Positions 8,004 to 17,700 of a stretch of DNA of 64,000 nucleotides are shown piece by piece. Under the pieces are notes generated by a model. It was given only the letters and a program-made list of their open reading frames with translations, was not told the origin of the DNA and did not search any database. The stretch covers positions 124,001 through 188,000 of the forward strand of contig NZ_JACHFD010000002.1 of the NCBI RefSeq assembly GCF_014201715.1, in the 5' to 3' direction. The DNA comes from Haloferula luteola. GTDB lineage: Bacteria; Verrucomicrobiota; Verrucomicrobiia; Verrucomicrobiales; Akkermansiaceae. Made by a program: the position numbers and the translations under genes. Within the stretch, counting starts at the first letter, position 1; every line of letters starts with the position of its first letter.

Positions 8004-9527
8004 ATGATGAAACGCCTTGTCACCCGTCGCCAGCTTGCGTTGGCCGCCCTTGTCGCCGGCTCCGCCAGCACGTTCGCCGGCACGCCTACCTGGTTCATCC
8101 CTCTGACCGAATCTGCCCCTGTCACCTCACCGGTGTCCGCCGAGGAATTGACCTCTCCTTGGGCCACTCCCGCCGGCATCAGCCAGAAGAACGCTGTGAG
8201 TCTGCGCGAAGTCGAAGACGAAATCCTCAGCTATGGCCAATCGATCGGCCGTGCCGCCAACCTTGGCAGCAACGCTTCGATGTTCGACATGATGGCGTAC
8301 GACCCGCAGGGCGAGTACCTCTTCATTCCTCACGAAACCCAATGGAGCGCTGGCGTCACTCGCTACAGCATCTATGACAACCATGCGGAACTGATCTTCC
8401 AGGGCGATGGCAACGGAGAGTCCGGTGACTACACTCAAGACTTTGGGGCTTTCGACCCCTGCCGTTTCACCCCGAATGGCACCCTCTTTCTCGCCGAAGA
8501 ATGGGCCGGCACCGGCCGTGTGCTGGAAGTTCTCAACCCCTACGCGCCAGTCGAAGAAATCGAAACCCGCGTGCTCGAAAGCATCCCCAATGTTTCCCAC
8601 GAAGGCATCAACTTCTCCAAGAAATACAAGGACACCATCTACTTCGTCGACGAGGACAACTCGGGCTCGATCTACAAGTTTGTGATGTCCACCCCAGGTG
8701 ACTACACCAAGGGCCAAAGCTTCGTACTTTCCGTCGATGATTTCGACGGCGTCGCTTCGGAAAACTGGAACTCCACTGCCAATGCCACTGCCACCCGCAC
8801 CGGCAACGCCACCTGGATCCCGCTGACCGATGAAGACGGCAACGCTCTCCCCGGAATCACCGATCCTTTCGTCGATGACTTCACCAACTTGAGCTACCGT
8901 GCGGGTCGGGTCGCTTCCGACAATGCCGGAGGCACCCCGTTCGGCCGCCCCGAAGACTGCGCCGTTTCCCACCTCCGCAATGGCCGCGAGGTGCTCTATT
9001 TCGCCGCCACGTCGGAGAATGCCGTCTATTCTGTGGAAATCCTCGGCAAGCGTCGTGTCCGCGGCGCGGGCAAGGTCGACCGCGCCATCGTTCGCGTCTT
9101 CGCAAGCGAAACCGACACCCCGAAAAACCTCGGCTTCGACGCTACCACCGCGACCCTCAACTCTCCGGACAACTTGTCCGTCGATGCTTTGGGCAACGTC
9201 TACGTGGTCGAAGATGCCCCCAACAGCTCCAGCACCGGCGGGGACATTTGGATGATTCGCGATACCAACAGCGACGGTGTCGCCGAGTCGCTCGATCACT
9301 TCCTCAGCATTCGTGTCGACGGCTCGGAAGCGACCGGCATGATCTGGAATCCGGTGATCCCCACGGAATTTGCGGTCAACGTCCAGCACCCCGACAGCAC
9401 GGACCTCGCCAACGTTCCGAACGGACTCGGTGATGCCGTTTGGATCTTCAACGTCACCAACGTTGCCGATCAGAAATTCGTGAAGCGCCTGAACAAGGCG
9501 GGCAAGAACCGCCCGTTTGGCGAATAA
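8004..9527 (+). CDS. PhoX/DUF839-like secreted protein
   Basis: A 507-residue protein starting MMKRLVTRRQLALAALVAGSA, a signal peptide with a twin-arginine-like TRRQLA that would fit Tat export. An in-frame ATG 12 codons earlier is possible, but this start puts the signal at the N-terminus. The body has DUF839/PhoX-type blocks in order: MAYDPQGEYLFIPHETQW, CRFTPNGTLFLAEEW, VSHEGINFSKKYKDTIYFVDEDN, FGRPEDCAVSHL, LNSPDNLSVDALGNVYVVEDA and FAVNVQHPDS. This is a six-bladed beta-propeller seen in calcium/iron alkaline phosphatases of the PhoX type, and also in relatives of unknown activity. A strong terminator follows it, then a secreted CxxCH protein on the same strand. Phosphatase activity is an inference from family; metal ligands were not mapped. 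Confidence 0.75.
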   Translation: MMKRLVTRRQLALAALVAGSASTFAGTPTWFIPLTESAPVTSPVSAEELTSPWATPAGISQKNAVSLREVEDEILSYGQSIGRAANLGSNASMFDMMAYDPQGEYLFIPHETQWSAGVTRYSIYDNHAELIFQGDGNGESGDYTQDFGAFDPCRFTPNGTLFLAEEWAGTGRVLEVLNPYAPVEEIETRVLESIPNVSHEGINFSKKYKDTIYFVDEDNSGSIYKFVMSTPGDYTKGQSFVLSVDDFDGVASENWNSTANATATRTGNATWIPLTDEDGNALPGITDPFVDDFTNLSYRAGRVASDNAGGTPFGRPEDCAVSHLRNGREVLYFAATSENAVYSVEILGKRRVRGAGKVDRAIVRVFASETDTPKNLGFDATTATLNSPDNLSVDALGNVYVVEDAPNSSSTGGDIWMIRDTNSDGVAESLDHFLSIRVDGSEATGMIWNPVIPTEFAVNVQHPDSTDLANVPNGLGDAVWIFNVTNVADQKFVKRLNKAGKNRPFGE

Positions 9528-9556
9528 GCCTTTCCAGGGTACGGTGCCCATCGTTG

Positions 9557-9588
9557 GAGGGCGGGCCTTTGGGTCCGCCCTCATTTTT
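9557..9588 (+). terminator. Rho-independent terminator after the PhoX-like gene
   Basis: Stem GAGGGCGG (9557-9564) pairs with CCGCCCTC (9575-9582), followed by ATTTTT. It lies 30 bp after the stop codon. Confidence 0.85.
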
Positions 9589-9675
9589 GAGTCGGGCGCG
9601 CCCGTGTGCCAATTTCGTCGCAGCCCCCCGATTTCCAAGGTCTCGCAGCCCGACAAACCTCCGCGCACTTCGCAG

Positions 9676-11325
9676 ATGAAAGCCTTGCTCATCGCCCTCG
9701 CAGCCTTTTCAGGCACCCTCGCTCTGGCCGAGGATTCCGTACCCTCCGTGGTCGATCACGCCACGCCGGAACGCATGATCGAGGCACTGAAGGCCTCCCG
9801 TGGAGTGCTCCCGCCGGTTCCTGATGTCCACCCGAAACGGATCCTTTCCAATGCCGAGGCCGTCGTGCCACCCCAGTGCTACACGCAGACCGAAGCTCGC
9901 TACAACCCTTGCTACGTCTGCCACCAGGACCCCATCAACGGTCGAGAAAATGTCCTCGGCGATGGCGATCTGCAACGCGACTACGCCTTCAGTGATCTCG
10001 GCATGACGAATCACTGGAAGAACCTCTTCGAAGATCGGAGCGAACGCGTTGCCGCCATGACGGACGAAGAAATCCTCGCCTACATTCGGCAGGACAACTA
10101 CTCCGAACTTCCCGGTCGCCTCCGTGAGGTCGATTTCGATGGTTGGATTCCCGACCTCGCCGATTTGCAGCTCGGCGACGCTGCCTTCGACGCACACGGA
10201 TTTGCGCGCGATGGCTCAGGCTGGGTAGCTTTCAACTACAAACCCCTGCCCAGTACCTTCTGGCCCACCAATGGATCCACCGACGACGTGATGATCCGAT
10301 TGCCCTTGGCCTATCGGACCCTCTCCGATGGTTCCCCTAGCCTCGACGTTTACCGGAGCAACCTTGCAATCCTAGAAGCTCAAATCAAAGGGCTGGACTC
10401 GATCTCTTGCCTCCCGGTGGACGAAAAGGCACTCGCCGTCGACCTTGATGGCAACGGCACGCTCGGCACCGCCACTCGCATCACCCGACTCGACAGTTGG
10501 ACAGGGGCCGCCGCCGGCGAATTCATCGACACCTTCCTCTATCCCAAAGGAACCGAATTCCTCCACACCGTGCGCTACGTGGGGATCGACGACACGGGAA
10601 AAATCGGTGTCTCCACCCGCATGAAGGAAGTGCGCTACCTGCGCAAAGCTCGCGCCGCCAACAAGCCGGTCTACGCCCGCCGCTATCAGGAAGAAGGCTA
10701 TGAGAAAGACGCCGGCAATCTGCCCGATTACCTCGGGCTCGGCAACAAGGGCATCGACAACAAAAGTGGTTGGGCCGTCCAAGGTTTCATCGAAAACGCC
10801 GAGGGCCGACTTCGCGCCCTCACCTTTGAGGAAAACTTCTCCTGCATGAGCTGCCACAACGCCATCGGATCCACCATCGACAAAACTTTCGCCTTCCCAC
10901 GGAAGATCGACGGCTCCGCTGGCTGGGGCTACATCAACCTCAAAGGCATGCCTGATGCGCCCAGCAAGGGCGAGCGCACCGGGGAAATCGCCACCTACCT
11001 CGCCCGCGTGGGCGGTGGCAGTGAGTTCCGCAACAATCCCGAAATGGAAGATCGTTGGTTCTCCCGCGGCCGCGTTGACCACCAAAAACTCGCCAGCGCG
11101 AAGGATGTCTACGATCTCATCACCCCCTCCCGCGAACGCGCGCTCGCTCTCAACAAAGCCTATCGCTGCATCGTTCAGGACCAGGATTTCATCAACGGGA
11201 AGGACGCCACGATCTCACCTCCCAAGAACGTCTACGACGCCATCGACAACGACAAGACGCCGACGCTTCCTGACGATCGGGTCTTTTCCTACAACCTTCT
11301 CCTCGAGTGGCCCGAAAGCTCTTGA
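9676..11325 (+). CDS. Secreted protein with two CxxCH haem-binding motifs
   Basis: A 549-residue protein beginning MKALLIALAAFSGTLALAED, a clear signal peptide that decides the start. It has two cytochrome c-type motifs: CYVCH near residue 79 and CMSCH near residue 390. The 300-residue region between contains Asp-rich strings (VDLDGNGTLGTATRI) and aromatic residues but no family I can name. The motifs and export predict a periplasmic or surface di-haem redox protein. It lies 148 bp after the PhoX-like gene, with a terminator between, and is convergent with the TetR gene 9 bp downstream. The pairing with PhoX suggests a linked function, but no reaction can be assigned. Confidence 0.7.
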   Translation: MKALLIALAAFSGTLALAEDSVPSVVDHATPERMIEALKASRGVLPPVPDVHPKRILSNAEAVVPPQCYTQTEARYNPCYVCHQDPINGRENVLGDGDLQRDYAFSDLGMTNHWKNLFEDRSERVAAMTDEEILAYIRQDNYSELPGRLREVDFDGWIPDLADLQLGDAAFDAHGFARDGSGWVAFNYKPLPSTFWPTNGSTDDVMIRLPLAYRTLSDGSPSLDVYRSNLAILEAQIKGLDSISCLPVDEKALAVDLDGNGTLGTATRITRLDSWTGAAAGEFIDTFLYPKGTEFLHTVRYVGIDDTGKIGVSTRMKEVRYLRKARAANKPVYARRYQEEGYEKDAGNLPDYLGLGNKGIDNKSGWAVQGFIENAEGRLRALTFEENFSCMSCHNAIGSTIDKTFAFPRKIDGSAGWGYINLKGMPDAPSKGERTGEIATYLARVGGGSEFRNNPEMEDRWFSRGRVDHQKLASAKDVYDLITPSRERALALNKAYRCIVQDQDFINGKDATISPPKNVYDAIDNDKTPTLPDDRVFSYNLLLEWPESS

Positions 11326-11334
11326 AGCGGGCGA

Positions 11335-11949
11335 TCAAGCCCGGTCCAGCTCTGCCATCGCGCCGACCAGAAACAGATCCACCACCTTTTTGACCACCTC
11401 TTCGCGCTCGCCGGGCTCCAAGGCGGGCTCATGACCCAGCACCTGCGGCCAAAACCCAAACTCCGAGAGCATCGCACAAAACTTCCGTGTGACCGATCGC
11501 CAATCGCCCGGTCGGATCACCCCCGCCGCGATCGCTTCTTCCATCCATCGACCCAATCCCGTCTCGCCACGACGCAACCGGTCGAAAGCTCCCTTGGCCA
11601 ATTCGGGATTCCTGACCCGTTCCGGCAGGATCACCCGGGTCATGTTCATGAATCCCTTGCAACCCACCAAGTCGAGGTGGCGGCGCGCCAAATCCTCAAG
11701 CTGATCCCGCACACTGCGGGATGGATCATACGGCATCGAAGTCGCCCCAATCAGCTTCTCGCACAGGATTTCCGCCAGCTTTAGAAACAATCGCTCTTTG
11801 CTCTCGAAGTGATTGTAGACGGTTCGTTTCGAAACCTCCGCCCGCGCGGCAATGTCATCCATGCTCGCAGCCGCGTAACCAGAAAGGCTGAACTCTTCGA
11901 CAGCTGCAGCCAAAATCGCCGCACGTTTTTTCTCACTTTGGGTCATCAA
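11335..11949 (-). CDS. TetR/AcrR-family transcriptional repressor
   Basis: A 204-residue protein with an N-terminal helix-turn-helix typical of TetR (RAAILAAAVEEFSLSGYAAASMDDIAARAEVSKRTVYNHFESKERLF, residues ~9-55) and a ligand-binding C-terminal helical domain. It is divergent from a complete RND efflux operon. Two copies of an AAAGTAAAC-type palindrome lie in the 139-bp spacer, so it most likely represses both itself and the pump until a drug-like ligand binds. Confidence 0.92.
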   Translation of the reverse strand: MMTQSEKKRAAILAAAVEEFSLSGYAAASMDDIAARAEVSKRTVYNHFESKERLFLKLAEILCEKLIGATSMPYDPSRSVRDQLEDLARRHLDLVGCKGFMNMTRVILPERVRNPELAKGAFDRLRRGETGLGRWMEEAIAAGVIRPGDWRSVTRKFCAMLSEFGFWPQVLGHEPALEPGEREEVVKKVVDLFLVGAMAELDRA

Positions 11950-11990
11950 GATCGGGACGGCCGGAGGTAAGCGGGGACCGGCTCACACGA

Positions 11991-12047
11991 AAAGTAAACT
12001 TTACGGTTTACTTTCGCCAGAGAAAAGTAAACTCTCCGGTGTAATTT
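11991..12047. promoter_or_regulatory. Paired TetR operators between the repressor and the RND operon
   Basis: A perfect palindrome AAAGTAAAC-N6-GTTTACTTT (11991-12014) is repeated 33 bp on as AAAGTAAAC-N6-GTGTAATTT (12024-12047). The arms and six-base spacer match; the second right arm has two changes. Position in the divergent spacer and the repeated 24-bp form support binding by two repressor dimers. Confidence 0.8.
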
Positions 12048-12088
12048 TTCGGCCGGCGGGCATGACGCCCACCGAACGAGCCACCCAC

Positions 12089-13504
12089 ATGAACGCTTCC
12101 ACCCTCTTTCCCCGGGGAATGACTGCGGCCACACTCTTGGCGGCAGCAGCAACGATGATGACCAGCTGCCAGAACGGCTTCATGGTCGGTCCCGACTACC
12201 AGACACCTGGCACAGATTTGCCGTCGAGCTACCGATTTGATTCAAAAAAGAACGGTCGCTCCGCCGCCAAGCGCGACGAATGGTGGCGGGTCTTCAACGA
12301 CTCGGGACTGAATCGACTGATCACACAGGTCCGCGCGTCCAATCACGATCTCAAGGCAGGCCTCAAACGCGTCGAACAAGCCCGGGGCGCCATCCGCCTC
12401 GCCGCCGCAGACGCCCTTCCCAACATCGCAGCTTCTCCCGCAGCCACCCGCAGCCGCAGCTCCGCGGAAGTTCCTAATGGGGGCTCGACTGGCAACCTTT
12501 TCAGTGCGCCTCTCGGTGCTCAGTGGGAAATCGACCTCTTTGGGCGGATCCGCCGCGGTGTGGAAGCTGCCGGTGCCGACGCCCAAGCCAGCCAGGAAGC
12601 GCTTGATGCTCTGCGTCTGTCCATCGAAGCCGAAGCCGCTTCAGGTTACTACAACCTACGCGCGATCGACCGCGAAATCGACATCGTCCAGGAAGGCGTC
12701 AAAAGCCGTGAGGGATCGCTCAAGCTCACCCAAGACCGCAATGAACTTGGCGCGGTGAGCTCGCTCGATGTCTCCCAGGCTCGTGCCCTTCTGGCCACCA
12801 GCAAGGCCGACTTGGCTGCGCTGCGCCGCCAACGCACCGCCCAGGAAGCGGCCCTCGCGGTTCTGGCCGGCCAACCCGCCTCCGCGTTTGCCATTCCTCA
12901 CTCCCCCCTGAGTGGCAAGGCACCTTCGATCCCAGCTGGGCTTCCGGCTGAGCTGCTTCGTGCTCGACCCGACATTCGCCAGGCCGAACGTCAGCTCGTG
13001 GCCGAAAACGCCCGCATCGGGGTGGCCACCGCCGCCTTCTATCCATCGATCAGCCTTTCCGGGAACCTCGGATTTCAGGCGTCAGATATCGAAAACCTCT
13101 TCAACCATGGTGCCCGATTCTGGGGCATTGGTCCTGAAGTCTACGTCCCCATCTTCCAGGGCGGCCGCAACAAGGCCAACCTCGGCATCACCCAAGCCCG
13201 CTACGAAGAAGTCGTCGAAACCTACCAGCAAACCATCCTCGAAGCCTTGGCAGAGGTCGAAATCCGACTCTCCGCCAGCCATCTGCTCGATACCCAGACC
13301 GTCGCCCAACGGGAAGCCGTCGAGGCTTCCACTGAGGCCCGTGATACCGCCACTGAGCAGTACGACGGCGGCACCGCCAGCTACCTGACCGTGCTCGATG
13401 CCGAACGCACAGCCCTCGATGCCCAACGCCAACAGGCTCTCCTCCTTGGCGCGGAATACACCAACACCGTCAACCTCATCCGCGCCCTCGGTGGCCGCTG
13501 GTAA
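12089..13504 (+). CDS. RND efflux outer-membrane factor lipoprotein (NodT/OprM type)
   Basis: A 471-residue protein. The start MNASTLFPRGMTAATLLAAA... gives a lipoprotein signal ending in MTSCQ, so the mature protein is lipidated on Cys. This favours 12089 over an ATG nine codons earlier. It has two repeats of the outer-membrane-factor fold (VGPDYQTPGTDLPSSYRF; LLRARPDIRQAERQLVAENARIGVATAAFYPSISLSGNLGF; YLTVLDAERTALDAQRQ), the usual NodT family signatures and length. It forms the trimeric TolC-like exit duct for the adaptor and pump encoded next, and is the first gene of the operon under the TetR operators. Confidence 0.93.
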   Translation: MNASTLFPRGMTAATLLAAAATMMTSCQNGFMVGPDYQTPGTDLPSSYRFDSKKNGRSAAKRDEWWRVFNDSGLNRLITQVRASNHDLKAGLKRVEQARGAIRLAAADALPNIAASPAATRSRSSAEVPNGGSTGNLFSAPLGAQWEIDLFGRIRRGVEAAGADAQASQEALDALRLSIEAEAASGYYNLRAIDREIDIVQEGVKSREGSLKLTQDRNELGAVSSLDVSQARALLATSKADLAALRRQRTAQEAALAVLAGQPASAFAIPHSPLSGKAPSIPAGLPAELLRARPDIRQAERQLVAENARIGVATAAFYPSISLSGNLGFQASDIENLFNHGARFWGIGPEVYVPIFQGGRNKANLGITQARYEEVVETYQQTILEALAEVEIRLSASHLLDTQTVAQREAVEASTEARDTATEQYDGGTASYLTVLDAERTALDAQRQQALLLGAEYTNTVNLIRALGGRW

Positions 13505-13526
13505 ACCTCTTGCCCCGTTCTATTTC

Positions 13527-14690
13527 ATGTACTCTCACGCCCTCACCACCTCCCTCGTTCTCACCCTCGCGCTCGGCGCTTGCCGCAAGAACGACGGCCC
13601 GGCACCTCAACAACAAGCGCCTGTCGTGGAATTCGTTCAGCCCACTCAGGAAACCATCACCTCCTGGGACGAATACAACGGCCGTCTCGAAGCCATCGAC
13701 AGCGTCGAAGTCCGCGCCCGCGTCGGCGGCATGCTGGAAAAAATCCACTTCACCGACGGCCAAACCGTTGAGGAAGGAGACCTTCTTTTCACCATCGACC
13801 CCAAACCCTTCGAGGCTGCCCTGAAAGCCGCCCGTGCCGAACTCGATCAAGCCAGCGCCTCGGAAACTCTGGCAAAACAGAACTACGAGCGCGGCCAGCA
13901 ACTTCTCGATCGCAATGCCATCGCCCGTGAAGAGGTCGACATCCGCCAAGGTTCCCTCGCCGAAGCCCAAGCGCGCACCAGCGCCGCCGAAGCCCAAGTC
14001 GAAACGGCCGAACTCAACCTCGGCTACACCCAGGTCCGCTCCCCGATCCACGGCCGCATCGCCGACCGTTTCATCACTCCGGGCAACCTGATCAGCGGAG
14101 GCTCCGCCGAATCGACTCTGCTCACCACCATCGTCTCCATCGATCCCATTTACTGCCGAATCGATGCCGACGAAGCCACCGTGCTCAAGTACTTGCGACT
14201 CCAAAAGGAAGGCAAACGCGAATCGGCACGCAATAGCCGGGTTCCCGTCGAGATGGCAGTGGATGGCGATGAAGGCTACCCACGTGGCGGCTACATCGAC
14301 TTCGTCAGCAACGCCTTCGACCCCGCCACCGCCACCCTCCGCGCTCGTGCGCTCTTCGAGAATGGCGATAGCTTCCTGGCCCCTGGGATGTTCGCCAAAT
14401 TGCGCCTCCCCGGCCGCGGCGAGTACACCGCCACCCTCGTCCCCGAGATCGCGATCCAGACCCAGCAGGACATCACCTACCTCCTCACCCTCAACTCGGA
14501 AAACATCGTCCAGAGCACCGCAGTCACCCTCGGGCCGAAGCACGGAGACCTTCGGGTCATCGAAAGCGACCTCCCTCTGGACACCCGCGTCCTCGTCAGC
14601 GGTATCACCATGGCGCGTCCCGGCATGCCGACCTCGCCCAAGCCCGCCGAAACCAAGGCTCCTAACGCGCCGGAAACTCAAGGCCACTGA
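13527..14690 (+). CDS. RND efflux periplasmic adaptor (membrane fusion protein)
   Basis: A 387-residue lipoprotein: MYSHALTTSLVLTLALGACRK contains a lipobox (LGAC), which fixes the start 22 bp after the outer-membrane-factor gene. It has the HlyD/AcrA order: beta-barrel and lipoyl half (VEVRARVGGMLEKIHFTDGQTVEEGDLLFTIDPKPFEAAL), coiled-coil hairpin rich in A, E and Q (~100-165), second lipoyl half (YTQVRSPIHGRIADRFITPGNLIS), then beta-barrel and membrane-proximal domains. It links pump and exit duct in the tripartite complex. Middle gene of the operon. Confidence 0.93.
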   Translation: MYSHALTTSLVLTLALGACRKNDGPAPQQQAPVVEFVQPTQETITSWDEYNGRLEAIDSVEVRARVGGMLEKIHFTDGQTVEEGDLLFTIDPKPFEAALKAARAELDQASASETLAKQNYERGQQLLDRNAIAREEVDIRQGSLAEAQARTSAAEAQVETAELNLGYTQVRSPIHGRIADRFITPGNLISGGSAESTLLTTIVSIDPIYCRIDADEATVLKYLRLQKEGKRESARNSRVPVEMAVDGDEGYPRGGYIDFVSNAFDPATATLRARALFENGDSFLAPGMFAKLRLPGRGEYTATLVPEIAIQTQQDITYLLTLNSENIVQSTAVTLGPKHGDLRVIESDLPLDTRVLVSGITMARPGMPTSPKPAETKAPNAPETQGH

Positions 14691-14714
14691 GGCCGACCCG
14701 GACACCCGTATCTC

Positions 14715-17700
14715 ATGAAATTTCCCCAGTTCTTCATCGACCGCCCGATCTTCGCGGCCGTGCTGTCGATCGTGATCATGCTTGTGGGCGGCATCGCCTA
14801 CAAGACACTCCCGGTTTCCCAGTACCCGGAAATCGCCCCGCCCACCATCCAGGTCACCGCCACCTATCCGGGGGCCAGCCCGGATGTGCTCGCTGCCACC
14901 GTCGCCACACCGATCGAACAGGAGATCAACGGCGTCGATGACATGCTCTACATGACCTCGTCGTCGACCAGCAATGGCGCCGTCCAAATCACCATCACCT
15001 TTGCCCAAGGCACCGACGTCGACCAAGCTCAGGTGCTCGTCCAGAACCGCGTCGCCCGGGCCGAACCGAAGCTCCCCGAAATCGTCCGCCGCACCGGTGT
15101 GGTCACCGAAAAAGCCAGCCCCGACCTTCTGCTCGTGGCGCACTTGATCAGTGACAATGATAGCCTCAGCCAGCTCTTCGTCGGGAACTTCGCCTTCCTG
15201 CGCGTCCGCGACGAACTCCTGCGCCTCGACGGCGTCGGTAACGTCACCGTCTTCGGCGCCTCCGAATACGCCATGCGCGTTTGGCTCGACCCCCAAAAGC
15301 TGGCCGCCCGTGACCTCACCGCGGGGGATGTTCTCGACGCCCTTGGCGAGCAGAACATTCAGGTCGCCGCCGGCACCATCGGCCAAGAACCGATGAACAC
15401 CTCCACGGCGTTCGAAATGAACGTCATCGCCCAGGGACGTCTCAAAACAGAGGAAGAATTCGGCGACATCATCGTCAAAACCGGCGACGAAGGACAGGTC
15501 GTTCGCCTCGGCGATGTCGCTCGCCTCGAACTCGGCTCCCAAGAATATGCCCGCGAGAGCTTTCTCGATGGTAAAGCCGCCATCGGTATCGGCATCAGCC
15601 AACGCCCCGGTTCCAACGCCCTCGCCACCGCCCACGAGATTGAGGAAACCCTCAAGCGCCTGGAGAAAGACTTCCCGGCCGGCCTGAGCACTGCGATCGT
15701 CTACAACCCCACCGTCTTCGTGGAGGAGTCGATCAACTCGGTGATGCACACCCTTTTTGAAGCGGTTCTCCTCGTCGTGCTCGTCGTGCTCGTGTTCCTC
15801 CAGAACTGGCGTGCCTCGCTCATCCCGCTCCTCGCCATTCCCGTCTCGCTGGTCGGCTCGCTCGCCGTCATGGCAGCCCTCGGATTCTCGCTGAACAACC
15901 TCACCCTGTTCGGCATGGTACTCGCCATCGGGATCGTCGTCGACGATGCCATCGTCGTGGTGGAAGGGGTCGAACGACACCTTGAAGAAGGCATGGGACC
16001 CAAGGCCGCGACCCGAAAAGCCATGCACGAAGTGAGTGGCGCTCTCGTTTCGATCGCCCTTGTGCTCAGCGCCGTGTTCATCCCCACCGCCTTCATCACC
16101 GGCATTTCGGGGCAGTTCTACCAACAGTTCGCGATCACCATCGCGGCAGCCACCATCATCTCCGCCTTCGTTTCGCTCACCCTCAGCCCGGCCCTCTGCG
16201 GCATTCTCCTGCGGGGTCCGGAAGCGAAGAAAGACTGGTTCCAACGCTTCCTCGATGGCGCCTTCGGATGGTTCTTCCGTGGCTTCAACCGAGTCTTCGG
16301 CAAAATGTCGGATGGCTATGGGGGCTTTGTGAAGCGCATCACCCGTGTGCTGGCGGTGATGCTTCTCCTCTACCTCGGTCTCGTCGGTCTCGGCAGCTAC
16401 GGCTTCAAAAAAACCCCTGGCGGATTCATCCCTCAACAGGACCAAGGTTATCTGATCCTTGCCGTGCAGCTCCCCAATGCCGCTTCGATTTCGCGCACCC
16501 GTGAGGTCGTCAAGGAAGCCGCAGCCACCGCCCGCTCCATTGATGGCGTTGCCCACACGGTGGAAATCGCCGGTTTCTCCGGTGCCACCCGGGCCATGGC
16601 CCCCAATGCAGGCGCCGTTTTCATCATCCTTGAGTCCCACCACGAACGCGCCAAGCGAGGTCGTTCGGCGTCCCTTATCAGCGCCGATATCCAACGCGCC
16701 GTCGGCTCCATCACCGATGCCATGAACGTTGTCATCGAGCCGCCTCCCGTCCAGGGGATCGGCACCGGCGGGGGCTTCAAGTTCATGCTCCAAAATCGGG
16801 CTGGGGCCAGCTACGCCGAACTGCAGCAGCAAACCTATGCTTTCATGGGCAAGCTCAACCAAGACCCCCGGATTTCGCGGGCCTTCTCGACCTTCCAAGC
16901 GAACACGCCGCAGTACTTTGCCGACATCGACCGCACCAAGGCCAAAATGCTCAATGTTCCGATGTCGAATATCTTCGAGACCCTACAGGTCTTCCTCGGC
17001 TCGTCCTACGTCAATGACTTCAACGAATTCGGCCGCACTTACCGGGTGATCGCCCAAGCCGAGTCCGAATACCGCGACGACGCCAGTGATGTGCGCCTCC
17101 TCAACACCCGCAGCTCGGACGATCACCTCGTCCCCCTCGGCTCGCTGGTGGAAATGAAGCGCACCACCGGCCCCGACCGGGTCGTCCGCCACAACCTCTA
17201 CACGGCTGCCGAAATCAGCGGTCAAACCGCCCCAGGCGTCAGCACCGGTGAAGGTCTCGACATTGTTGAGGAACTCGCCAAGGAACTGCCCGCGGGCTAT
17301 GACATCGAGTGGGTCGACATCGCCTACCAAGAACGCGCCGCGGGCAACACCGCCGCCTTGGTGTTCGCCTTGGCCGTGGTGTTCGTCTTCCTTCTCCTCG
17401 CCGCCCAGTATGAAAGCTGGGGATTGCCCATGGCCGTCATCCTGATCGTCCCGATGTGTCTGTTCAGCGCCATCGGGGGCGTCCTCATGCGGAACATGGA
17501 CAACAACATCCTCACGCAGATTGGCTTCGTCGTGCTCATCGGCCTTGCCGCCAAGAACGCGATTCTGATCGTCGAGTTCGCCCGCCAAATCGAAGACGAA
17601 GGAAAAGACCGCTTCGAAGCTGCCATCGAGGCCTGCAAACTTCGCTTGCGGCCGATCTTGATGACCTCCTTCGCCTTCATCTTGGGGGTGGTGCCGCTGG

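Noticed and set aside
8127-9716. A 529-codon minus-strand frame opposite the PhoX-like gene
   Set aside because: No signal, domain or ribosome site; the plus-strand gene has a signal peptide and family motifs.
13476-16898. A 1140-codon open frame on the minus strand opposite the RND adaptor and pump genes
   Set aside because: It is the mirror of well-recognised genes. Its composition (His/Asp/Gly/Glu-rich, no domain) is typical of antisense frames in GC-rich DNA.
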